From positions 42,923,587 through 42,987,586 of the forward strand of contig CM057833.1 in the NCBI GenBank assembly GCA_030068075.1: 64,000 nt of DNA. The letters are read 5' to 3'. Source of the DNA: Paguma larvata (lineage: Eukaryota > Chordata > Mammalia > Carnivora > Viverridae). This document shows, one piece after another, positions 13,401-25,900 of this stretch. The notes beneath the pieces were generated by a model that was given only the letters and a program-made list of their open reading frames with translations, did not search any database and had not been told where the DNA came from. A program made the translations under genes and the position numbers. How positions within the stretch are numbered: position 1 is the stretch's first letter; the number at the start of each line of letters is the position of its first letter.

Positions 13401-16400
13401 TTCGAATTTCTCTCTAGCCGGTTTGCCAAATTACCTTTAAATCCCAAACGGTATACTCGAGATTACAATGATCACCTACTGAAATCACACAGCAAATTAT
13501 GGGGAAGAGAAACTCACAGAGAGAGATCCTCAGCTTCCTGCCGTACCACACTGACTCGACTTTTCTTTGGTAAAACTGGGGAGTTTTGATCAGAGACCCT
13601 TTGGTAGAAGAGCATATAGGCATTCCAGTATCTTCGACGTACGTCTGTATATGGGTTTGCTTTACGACGAGACATGAAGAAAAAAGTCTTCGTAAATAAA
13701 ATTAAAAAGGTTTCCTGTCTTGACAATCTAAAATAAAGGCCCATGCGCCCAGCAAGTATTACAAAATTAAGTGCAAAGTGTAAGTAAAATGTGTGTCCGG
13801 GTACCAGACCGCTTGGCAGGTGACAGAGCGGGAGCTGTAAGGAAGCTGTACAGTAACGAGGTAAAGGAGACAAACGTTCCGAGGCGAGTCTAGATTTAAA
13901 CAAAAGGCAAGTGACATTTGAAAACAAGTTCTGTGGCACGGGATGAGATTATAATTGGCTGTAGCCATTTTTGCCTAGGACAGCCAAATCTAGGTAAGTT
14001 TCAGCAACGATGCCAAATTTAACCATTACAGGTTACTATTACCAGAAGCGGGACTACCATGGTACGGCATCAAAATCTGACACGGTAGTAGAATGTTTTT
14101 TAATTTTACTTTTTAATTGAACCACAGCTGACACATTAGTTTCAGGTATGTGACACGGTGTTTTGGCGATTACACGCGTTACGAAGTGCTCACCGAGCGA
14201 AGTGTAGCCGCCCGCTGCTGCCACACAGCTTTATTACAGGGTCACCGACTCTACTTCCCACTGACTTTCCATCCTTGTGACTTCCTCATTTTCTAATTAG
14301 AAATTTGTACCTCTTACTTCTCTTCACCTGGGTCTCCTATTGGCTCCTCTGAGCCAAATACAGGTAGAAATTTTTAAATGCCCCTACAATATTGCAAAAT
14401 CAGGTTTCAGAAATGCTAAGATCTCTACAAAATGGTGCCCCGCCCCCGGGCAAATGGCAAATTCTGATTGGATTTTGTGATGTCCTTTTCCTCATACTTT
14501 TTCTTCTGGGGAGCGGTGGCTGTGGGGAGAGGAACTGCCACACTGCATAATAAACGTGGTTTCAAAAACACGGGGGCCAGAGAGGTCTCGGACTCATCGT
14601 GCCGCTCTGTAAGTGAAAGGAAGCGTGAGAACTTCAGCAGACAACGACCTCGTCTGAGTCCATTTTTAAGGCTGAAATTCTGTGTTCGTTAGTTTCTCTC
14701 TGATATTTGTTTCTTCTTCCTCCACCACCTGTTGCCCCTGCTGCAGGGAATTATTTTAAAGAACATTCTGTAAGCAGCTTGAACATTTTCGCTCTATCAA
14801 GGAGTTTGTGGATCTATGTAGCCTGAAAAGTGGTGTGTAAAAAGAATAAAATCACATTTTTACGTAAAGAATACTGCTTCCAATTTGATAGAAAACTGTA
14901 AGTTAAAAAAAAACAACACTAACGTGAAATATCCACTTGTAAATACTTACTTTGATCATAAACTTTCGGTCTGTATTCTCCTCCAAAGCACTCATACTCC
15001 AGGGTCTCGTCGTTTAGGTCAAATTCTTCTATGACTGTGTCGTTAAACTTGTACCACTTTCCTTTTCCACACCCCCTGGAGCCCAGAGAGAAACAAATGT
15101 TACAGGATGGGAGCCCGACATGCCCCACCCGCCCCCAGCCTTTACCTCTGTGTATAGTCTACAGATAGAGCAGATGACAAGAAAAAAACCTTAAATTTCT
15201 AAAACAATTTTTCAAACCAAAGAGGTAAAAACCATTAAACTAAGTTTTAAAAATCCAATATGAAATATGACCAAAGAGCACTGCAAAAGCTTCTTCGCAC
15301 TACACTCGTAAGCATGGATGAGGAAGTAGGGCAGGGGGAGTGGAGGAGACGCACAGAGAGCAGGGGAGTGGAGGAGAGATACATGAGGGCAGGGGGAGCG
15401 GAGGAGAGACGCAGCAGGGCAGGAGGAGCGGAGGAGAGACGCAGCAGGGCACGGGGAGCGGAGGAGAGACCCAGGAGGGCAGGGGGAATGGAGGAGAGAT
15501 GCAAGAGGGCAGGGGGAATGGAGGAGAGACGCAGGAGGTGGGGGTTGAGGCAGGACTACCGGGAGGCAGGGGAGGGACTGGCCTGAGACCCGTACCGTCG
15601 GTCCTTAATGAAGGAATAGTAGTGACCCGCGTGTGCCTGCCCACTGTGGACAATGACACCGACAAGTTCATAGTTCTCAGTGAGGGCGACTTTCTTCCGT
15701 GGGGAGCCTCCACCTCCCTGGTCCATACTTCGCCCGTTTTCACCAACTTCAGAAGACGAATCTTGGCGAGCCATTCCTGAGACTGTGTAAGGCTCCATGT
15801 TCAGCATCCAGGGAAACTATTTAAAAGCGAAAGGACCACGTTCGTTTGATGAGTAACATACACAGCAATACCCAATTACGTCAGATTTGAATAAGAGGGC
15901 TGTTTTCTAGTTCTGGCCAGGACCACCTCCCCTCATCCCCAGACAGGAGAGCCGTTTACAGATCTCCCTGTCCACGGGCAGCGGCTGCTTAAGACACGGG
16001 GCTGTGTACTCCTCAGAAAGCTGAGAGCACAGCCTTTCACGGTGGAGACGAAAGTTAAAAATATAAAAAGTAAACAGCAGGAAAGAAAGTGAGGTAATGG
16101 TGGTAAGAAATTTCGGGGAAAAAAAAAATAAGTTACCCTTATCTGTTCATCATATTTAATGGAGCGTCCACTCTCCCAGTCAAATCCAAATCTCATTAGG
16201 TGAATTACCAAGACGCTAGGTAAAGACTTAATGCAGGTCCTTTTCACAGTTATTCTCTAAAGAAAAGCAAAACCCAATTATCTCCAACGGAGGAAAGAAA
16301 ACAGCAAAGTCCTACAAAGGTCATAGATTTTCACAGGCCTTTCCCGCCCACGTGAAAACAGGTAATGACACAATTTAATGAAAGCAACAAGAGGAGCTTA

Positions 16401-16892
16401 ATTCACACTGTTCTTACACAAAACATAAAGACAAACCACATGAGTAACAGATTAATCTTGTTTTTCAAACAAGGCAAGGGTCATACCTTTTCTTTACACT
16501 TTTCACAGTAATACGCGTTACTTCCCTCTAGAACTTCTCCTCTGACGAACTGGTCCAAAGAAATTTCCAAGCTCTGACAAGAAGTAACTCCAAGATTGAG
16601 AGCCATGAAAGCTTCCTCACGCTCATACCTGATTAGCAAATCACAGAAAAAAACATCACCAATGATGGAATTTACAGATCTGGAAACTACCACGACAGCA
16701 GAGACTGCACCGAGGTCTACATTCACGGTCAGTGAAATTAACACAGGCCACCTCTCATCCTTTGAAAAGTACACTGCCAAATCAAAATGCTAGTTTTTGA
16801 CAATTCAAAATCACTTAAAATTACGAATTTCAACAAAGAAATTTTAGAAATGGAAACCAAAGAAACTCAGTTCCATAAACATGTATAGGTCC

Positions 16893-16932
<40 letters not shown>

Positions 16933-19858
16933 CAGAGGTCTGCAAGTCTCTCAACAAACGCAAATTTCATCACACACCTGACGCATTATTTATTTATTTT
17001 TAATGTTTGTTTATTTTTGAGAGAGAGAATGTGAGCAGGGGAGGGGCAGAGAGAGGCAGACACAGAATCCGAAGCAGGCTCCAGGCTCTGAGCCGTCAGC
17101 ACAGAGCCCGACACGGGGCTCGAACTCACAGACTGTGAGATCATGACCTGAGCCGAAGTCGGCCGCTTAACTGACTGAGCCACCCAGGTGCCCTCAGAAG
17201 CATTATTTAAAAAGGATAACGGTCAGGGCGCCTGGATGGCTCAGTTAAGCGTCTGACTCCTGATTTCAGCTCAGGTCATGATCTCACGGTTTGTGAGATC
17301 GAGCCCTGCACTGGGCTCTGTGCTGACGGCGTGGAGCCTCCATGGGATTCTCTTTGTTCCTCCCCCACTCACACATGCACTCTGTCCCTCTCTCTTTCAA
17401 AATAAACTTAAAAAAATACTGTTAAAAAATTAAAAAATAAAAATAGAAAAGACAATGATCATGTACATTACGACTGTAGCCAATTAGCAATTTCCAGGTT
17501 TTGACCATAATACTGAATCCTTTTTCTACTATAAAAATATTTCTTCCAAGTTTGGCTTCTGGATCAGGATGACCCTGAGAGTACATATTTTCCTGTTTGA
17601 GGATTCGTGACTTCCTATGGAAATTCACATTTTTACAAATGAAACGAAGTATTCTTAAAGCTTTGCCTTAAATACAGGAGCAGGAAAGCTCCTGCCTGCA
17701 TCATGATTTACTTAATACTAAGCATGGAGATGCTCACAAGCCTGAATACTATAGAACTTGGCTGAATAAAAAAATCTATCAATAAATTGTTATAGTAGCT
17801 TATGGAATAGAAATACTATTTAAAAAGATAATAGATGAGCCTCCTGGGTGGCTCAGTCAGTTAAGTGCCTGACTCTTGATTTCAGTTCAGGTCATGATCT
17901 CACGGTTGATTCATAGGTTAGAGCCCCCACCACTGGTGTCAGTACTGAGCACACAACCTGCTTGGGATTCTCTCTTCTCTTTCTGCCCCTCCCCAGTTCT
18001 CTTTCTCTCTCTCTCTCCCCCTCAAAAATAAATAAACGTTAAAAAGATAACAGCTGAGATTTTCATATATTGTCATTTTAGCCAAGTAAAATATGGATGA
18101 AAATTAATGAGTAAAATACTACCAATTAAGAGAAAAAAAATAAAAACACAACGATCATTTTCTGATGTCAGTGATAAGCTTCACTAACCTGTGAGGACAG
18201 TCTTTACAGATCTTCTGATCAGAATAGATGCCCTGGAAAGTATTCTTAAAAATCTGGTCTCTCCCCATTTTCTGTTGGAATAAAAAGAATTTTAGTTGAC
18301 ACTCCTAGAATTTCTAGGTCACTTACATAGAATTTTATTTAGACCAAAGCTAAAGCACAGACTTCAACTTAACAGCTAAAATAAAATGAGTCATGGCGGT
18401 AGTTTAAGCTGGGAACGAACGGGAGGTTTAGAACCCACTGGCCCCACTGGCTATTAGAATAGCCTGAACAGCCGGCAAAGGAAGAGGAGAGGGGCCAGTC
18501 ACAGCTGCTGATAAGAACAGCTTGTCATCTCCCCGATGATTCCGGATCTTTCTCCCCACGCCACAACGACCAAGTCAGCAGCAACTCTCCACAATCTTTT
18601 CTTTCTTGAGGATAAAATGCTATCAATCCCTAAGTTATCTGAAAAAGGACATGCCTGACTTGTGCCTACTGAGAAGAGGGGCAGATACTGGCCGCGATGG
18701 AGGGCGCCCTGTGCGTAGAAGGCAGCGCCACTTGGGAAGTTTGTCCTGTTACACTGGGTGGGGGCGGGAAGCTTCGGGTTCAAACATCACCACAAACGAC
18801 TTTTTAACCTGGCCCCTCTGGCCGACTCGGACAGCTGTGCACGGGACCGTCAGGTCGCTGGCGAGGGCAGCACTCCCGAGGCCGGGCGACCTCGGGGTGT
18901 CCACAGCAAGAGCACGTGGACACGACTGGTTACTGCAGAGTACGGGTTAAGAACGACACACTTCTTCATCACGTGTTGAATGAATACAGAAGAGAAGTCC
19001 ATAACTGTGGTGCTCTGGGCCTGTTTTGATGTTCAAACCCAGAGGAAATGAATCACGGGCGTGGCGTTACAGAGAAGCAGTGTCTGTCTGCAGGTTTCAC
19101 AGCCACCCCGGACCCTGCACCTCTGCTCTCGCACTACAGTCTGAGGAGGCGGAGGGAAAGCCAAGGGCTCTCTACCTTGAGATATTCGTCCATCTGGTCA
19201 ATGAGGCTAGTGAAGAATTCATACGCATCCTGCTGCTCTCGCACATAAAGTTCTTTGTTCCACATCTTGAAAATCTATGCAGACGAGGAGTAAACAGATT
19301 GTTAAAGGAAAAGTAGCAATCTCTGCATACAGCAGACCACGGGTGTGCAAGAGTGCTTAAATGCTTCTAAAAACCAAGTTCACTGTTAGGACATTAGACC
19401 CTTGTACTGAAGTGAGATGAGCTTGGTTCGGTTGTGTCTGCTTTTCCCTGGCTCCTGTGTAACCGGAACAAGTCTGGGACACCATACAGGCTGGGACCTG
19501 AGGCCACAGAAGACAGAGTTTCTGTCTTAGAACTATCCAAACTACAGGGGAAAATACAGGGTGGTACTCCTGTGAAACAGAGTAAGGCAATGTTAAAAAA
19601 TAATGTTCTTTACCTCTGATTATTACCTGGTGATAATTTAAACTGGTGCAGCTACTCTGGAGAACAGTATGGAAGTTCCTCAAAAAATTAGCCCAGAAGA
19701 TACAAAAATACAGATTCAAAGGGGCACATGCACTCCAATGTTCACAGCAGCATGATTAACAATAGCCAAACTATGCAAGAGCCCACAAGAGCCCATCGAC
19801 TGATGAATGGATAAAGAGGTGGCATGTACACACGCGCGCGCACACACACACGTGCACG

Positions 19859-19902
<44 letters not shown>

Positions 19903-22900
19903 AATATTACTCAGCCATCAAAAACATGAAATCTTGCCATGTGCAATGACATGGATGAAGCTTGTATATATTATGCTAAGCAAAATAAGTCAGTCCAAGA
20001 AAGACAAATAGCATATGATTTCACTCTTAGGTAAAATTTAAGAAGGCCACCTGGGTGGCTCAGTTGGTTAAGCAGCCGACTCTTGATTTCAGCTCAGGTC
20101 ATGACCTCACAGTCTGTGAGATGGAGCCCAGCATCAGGCTCTGCATGGAATGTGAAGCCTACTTAAGATAGTTTCTCTCTTTCTCTCTGCCCCCCACCTT
20201 GCTCATGCTCTCTTTTTCTCTCAAAAAAGGAAATAAATAAATAAAATTGAAGAAACGAAACAGATGAACATATGGGAAGGGGGGGAGAGGAGAGAAACAA
20301 ACCATATGAGGCTCTTAAAGACAGAAAACAAACAGCGTTGATGGAGGTGGGGGGGATGGGCTAGATGGGTGATGAGTACTAAGGAGGGCACTTGTTGGGA
20401 TGAGCACTGGGTGTTGAATATAAGTGATGAATCACTGAATTCTCCTCCTGGAACCAATGTTTCACTGCATGTTCACTAGCTAAAATTTAAATTAAAAAAA
20501 AAAAAAAGTTTACTTAGAGCATTAACTTGAACAAATATCCAAAGAATTAAATAAGAATGAGAAATATTCAAAATTGTTAAGATTAGCAAATCCCTAGAAA
20601 TTATAAATGGCTAATCTTAATATCCTAATCTTCTGAAAGCAAGTATCGATCTTAAGAAGAATAGCCCATTCTTCTACAGGTTCTTGGCAATGGGATTAGT
20701 CTGGGGTTAGTAAAGACAGGAACAATTATCACTAGATCTAAACATCTGAAGTGACTGGGTGAAATACCTTCCAGAAGTTCTCAGGGACATAATACTGCAG
20801 CTTGCTTTCCATCAGATGCCCGAAGAGAGACTGCACCTGGTAGAATACGCTGTCATCTGGATTGTCTGTGTCGTCGTCTACGGAGAGTAGCGACTAGAAA
20901 GAAACGCAGCGTACTGAGCTGGAAGCAGCTCACCGCTCCCCGGCAAACAGACCCAGGCCCACGCACTGCCCACCCGCTTTTGCAGCGCTATGTGTCTCTG
21001 GGTGCGGCTACGACCCTCAGCATGGCTAGCCTCCATACTTCCTAGTTGGTCAAATCATGAACAAATGGTTTCTTTGAGCCTGTCTGATTACGAAAAACTG
21101 GAATGAGGAATACCAGTTATCTCTACGAGAGATAAACGCGGCAGGATAACACAGATAGTCTCAAATTACTGACCGCTATATTACAAGCTTCTAGTATACA
21201 CTGGCCCTTGAGCGTGGGTTTGAACTGTGTAGGTCTACTTATACGTGGATTTTTTTGGATAAATACAGTATTTACTCTCTAAGAATAGAGTATGTAATAC
21301 ATACCGTACTGTATTACATATATGTACATATAACATACAAAATCTGTGTAAACTGTCCAGTCAACAGTAGAAGATTAGTAGTACTTTCAGTGGGGAGTCA
21401 AAAGTTACATGTGAATTCTGACTGCAGGAGAGGGGTGGTCAGCACTCCTGACCCCTATATGTCATTCAAGGGTCAACTGAACTACTGTAAAACACTGATG
21501 ACAAACCCTACATTTTTCTAAAATCGTAAAAACATTAGTAATTTTATGGAACAGAATTTGACAATAACTTAGTTCAAGAATCCCCCTTGGTCAAGTCTAG
21601 CTGTCAGGTAGGCAGCATACTTCCTCAGGTTTATAAAAACATGACTATGAACAATGTGTTCAGATGTGCACAGATTCCAGTGGCTAACAAATCCCTAGTA
21701 GTGTCTAGATTTAAAAAGCCCACAATGCAATATATAAACTATATTTTTGACTGCATGGCGGTGGTCAGCGCTCCTGACCCCCTATATGTTGTAATACATG
21801 AATACGGGACCATTTTCAGGCAATGTCTACTTCACCCATCATCCCAACAGGAAAGAAGAAGGCAATCACCTCAGGGAGACCAGGCTGCATATACAGCTGC
21901 TGGAAGACTGCATTCATGTAACACGTCGCACCACCATTCCTCAGCCCCACAAACCCTGAACTGGACCTGCTATCCACGGGGGGAAGGTACTAGAAAAGAG
22001 AGGAGTACGAACAGTAGAGAATTAGTGTTATTTGTCACCAGCCCATTTCCACCACGCTATCTGAGATGTCTGAGAGGGACAGGAGATACACCCACAGATT
22101 CATCCATCCAGTGGCTTCGGAGTCATGCCAACGAAACCTATGTTCTCGAAGTATCTCCGCAGGTGCTAATACTGCTACTCCCTCAATGTTCCTTTTCCAT
22201 TCACAAAGTACCTAACGTGTTATGTCTGGTCGTCCATCTAGCAGTCATGCATTGTCACTTGAATATCATTCAACGAGTATTAAGAACCTACTATGTGCCG
22301 GCACTGTGCCAGAGGTAGTACCCCGAGGAGCTGATAGTCTGGTAAGATTCAGAGACTAGCGTAAATAGGCCTACTTACAAACCGAGGCAGCACTCTGCAA
22401 AAAAGGAATAGGGCTCTATGTGGCGTTTACGCTGAAGAATCCTGACCAGTCTGGATGGTCAAGGAAGCCTCATATTCTTTCCTTTCTTTTTAAGAAAGCA
22501 ACGTTCTTCTACTGAACAACTGCTAATAAGCATACAATTAAGCAAACAGGTAAATACTCTAGCATTTCACTTAAGGATATTTTGTCCTAAAACAGATCCC
22601 ATTACAATGCTTCTCCGGTTAGAAATAATCTAGAAAAGGCTTCCTGGATAAAGCTGAACATGGCACTTCTCAAAGCAGGAAAGGGTCCTGTAATGACACA
22701 CTCTGGAATGCTATTTCAGCAGAATGTTGGTTCTAATGCCAGGAATCACCTGATCTGCATATAACAGTACCTACAACAGTACCTACATCCATATTATAAC
22801 CAACCCACCGAAACCTGTAGGTCTTTCAGACCTTGAGAAATCGCTGAATATTATGTATTCTCCACTCACATTTGACACACACTCAGAGCAGGGTGATTTC

Positions 22901-25900
22901 TAAGATCTAATCAACACGGTCATTTATGTGGAGTCCGAAGCACAAATTTTTTAAAAATCACAAAATAAAAACTCGTCCACAAGAGTGCTAAAAAGTAAGT
23001 ATTTATAAGAGACAAACACTGTCTTCATTATGCTGACATAATCCCTGACTTGTGAAAAAAGCAAAATTTCCATTTAAATCTATCGAACAAATAACGCAAA
23101 GCTAAGGCCTACGTTATAAACTAACTGTTTTGATGCCAAAACAGTTTCCAATTTACGTGCTCGCATTTCATTTTGCAAGTGCTGTTTTCTCTCTCTAGAA
23201 TACCTTCCTTTCCTGCCTGACCTGTGTGCTGCACGGGACTCAGCTCAGGTGTCCTGAAGGGATAAGCCTGACCCTACCGTGTCCATGGAGAAGGCAGAGG
23301 CGGCTCTCGCAGCGTCCTCCGGCTCCCAGCGCACTGGTCTGGTGCAGCCCCCAATGTGTACAAAGCTACCGCACGGCTCCACAGCTTTGCCCCGCGTCCT
23401 TCTCATAGCGGGAATCACCCTCCCACCAGCTCGTGAAGCCTTAGAGTAGTTCTCTTTCCAACTTCATCCCTTCTAAGACGCCTTCTAAGATACCGCCATC
23501 TGGTGGCGAAGTGCTCCTGTTAGCGAAGCATTCAGGACACCAGCTGTATCTTATCATTTGTCACATTATACTGAAATTATCTCCCGTGGGATCTGTCTCT
23601 TCCACTATACACTGACTTTCTCGAGGGCTGGAATCCTATCTGCATTTTTGAGCTCCAAAAGCCTCACACCTATTGTGTGAGTGCATAGTAAACCCGACAC
23701 ATCTTGGTTGAGTTTAAATGAAAGTAGACCCTACTGCGACAGAGCCAATGTCTGAATGTATCTCAGTGGCCTCTCCCTGCATCTCTGGGGCCCGGCACTT
23801 GGCTATGCACAGTTACTCAACATCACAGGCCGGAATGCTCCTTCTTACTGAGAGTTAACTACCAACTGACTTGAGAATGTCTTCTCTTTAATTAGCAAAA
23901 AGGGTATCAATGAGTATTAGTATGGTAATAAAGTAATTTAGTAGATTACAGTTGATTAGAGTAGATGAACAAGATAAGCAAAAGAATAAAACTGACTTTC
24001 TTTGTGATTAGGATAACGCGAACACAGGTTTTAAAGTTATATGTTTAACCAATCCTAAAAAAAAAAATCAAGTGTCCCAAGGTCTAGGGAACTTACATCA
24101 AACTCCTTGGTGAGAGCAGGGTCAGGTTGATGATGCATAGAAAGCAGTTCTTTCGTGATAATTTGCAGATTTGCAGGCGAGCTATCGGCCAGCATCACGA
24201 GGACTTCATAGGCGGCCAGTCGGCTATTCACTGTACTACACCTAAAATCAAAAGTCGCAAGTCAGTTCCAACAGCGAAGAATCGACTTAAATTGGTCATT
24301 AAACGAAATCGACATTTGAAATGAAAGTATCAGAGCCACAACTCCTCAAACAGAGTTACTCAGGTCTGACGGCAGAGCTCTAGGAATCCAGGGGGAAGGG
24401 CTTACTTAAAGGAAGAGGCCAGGCATACGGAGGAATGATTATGGTGACATGCTACATATCTTCTTGGCCTGATAAATGGCAAAACACCCCACTTACGAGT
24501 CCAGAGTATTTTTATCTAAGGTTTGGGTCAGCAAAAATGGAGGATAAAGAGTCTGAAAATTTTACCAGAGAAAACACGAGAATAACTCTCTCTCAAAGTA
24601 AGGTTTTTGTAGACACTATCCTGAAATTCAAATATCTAAACGGCAGAGAAAGAGAGCTATATGAATCAGAACAGATGCCTGTAAACGTTTTTTACATGTG
24701 CCTGGCGATAAAAAATTCTTCAAGGACACTAATCAGCTTCGTCTTGCCGAGAAAATGGAGAGAGAAATACGTGATTTGCCAAATTAGTTTGTTTAAAAGG
24801 ACGATAAAAGGTAGCCACAGGCAGTCTGCAGGAAACCAAAGGCTCCGGACACGGCTCGCCTTCAGAAGAAAGCACTTTGGGGACGGACAGTAATTTCTCG
24901 CTGTCACCTATGCTGACCTTATGTTACCGGGGAGACCACAGGTGAGGAAGGATACACAGAAAAGAGGACATCGAACCTCTGAGAGAAACACGTGTGGGGT
25001 GCAGGGTGGGCGACATGCTCGCAAGGGGCCGTGGGGCTCTGAGGCCAGCGCCGCGCCAGGCCCCGAGGATGGCGGCCAGCAGCTGGCACCGTCCTTTGCT
25101 TCTTACTTGGACTTTTGGGTTGCAAAGGACAGGCAAGGAACGAATAGGAGGTACCATACACACAGGCTAAGCATTACAAAATTAATAAGAATAAGCGTTA
25201 CTTGTGAAAATACTTCTGTGTTTTTTAAGCTCTTTCTGGCATTAGGGTTCAGGCGGGAAACAGCTGGGAGTCGCTGTGATGAGTGAGCGTCACTCAGTAC
25301 CCAGGGAGGGATGAAACAAAACGTGGCCTTTTCTAACGAAGGCACCGTGTATGATGGACAACCCAACTCCTTGCTGATGGAGGTATTACTTTTAATAAAA
25401 ATAAGGAGGAGTCATGAATAAAAATCTCAATAAAACTGCTAAAGATTTATTTTCTCCGTTCACTGAAAGCTGAAATACTCCTGTATCTCCACTACTTTAA
25501 TAGAAGACTCCCACGGTGCCAGTACCAGATCTTCCAGAACAAGACCGGGGCAGGGGTGAGATGGGAGCCATGGCCTGAGAGGTGCCCCGAGGGTTCTAAT
25601 GAAGGCTGACTGCCTGAAACAGACTTTGCCAATAAGAAAAGCTACAGAGAGAAATATACACGGTAAGATATCGCTTGAGATTCCAGGAAATGTTGCTTCT
25701 TACGCCTTGCTCATTTCAATAGCCACTGAAATTGTATGGGAGTTTTTCACTGCTTAAATACCAAATCCCCAATGTCTTTAGGATTATTCAGTTAAGTCTG
25801 GTTTTCGTAAGAACCAAGCGAGTTGGATTCAGAGCAAATAAGATGGCAGCACGGAGCGGCCTCCTCCTGCCTCCAAGAGCACCCAAGTAGGGTCAGCATG

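Larger units (their letters stand above)
19622..20505 (+). mobile_element. LINE-1 3' end (carnivoran type)
   Basis: The 5'-truncated copy carries CTCTGGAGAACAGTATGG, AATATTACTCAGCCATC, ATGACATGGATGAAGC and GCACTGGGTGTTGAATATAA, then ends in a poly-A at 20493-20506. This is the usual 3' part of carnivore L1. It contains a (CA)/(CG) microsatellite and a nested SINE, and lies in the intron between w28 and w29. Confidence 0.88.

Noticed and set aside
16137..16256. USP9X as the identity of the gene
   Set aside because: The third box (WYKFND), the GGGGSPRKK loop and the segments NCSSGSEG and QQDAYEF fit USP24 throughout; USP9X differs at each.
21587..22318. 243-codon open frame on the plus strand across the catalytic Cys exon
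   Set aside because: It is antisense to w27, starts in transposon-derived sequence, has no recognisable domain and crosses real splice sites of USP24.
24435..24893. 152-codon plus-strand open frame
   Set aside because: No start context, domain or splice logic; it lies in unremarkable intron sequence.
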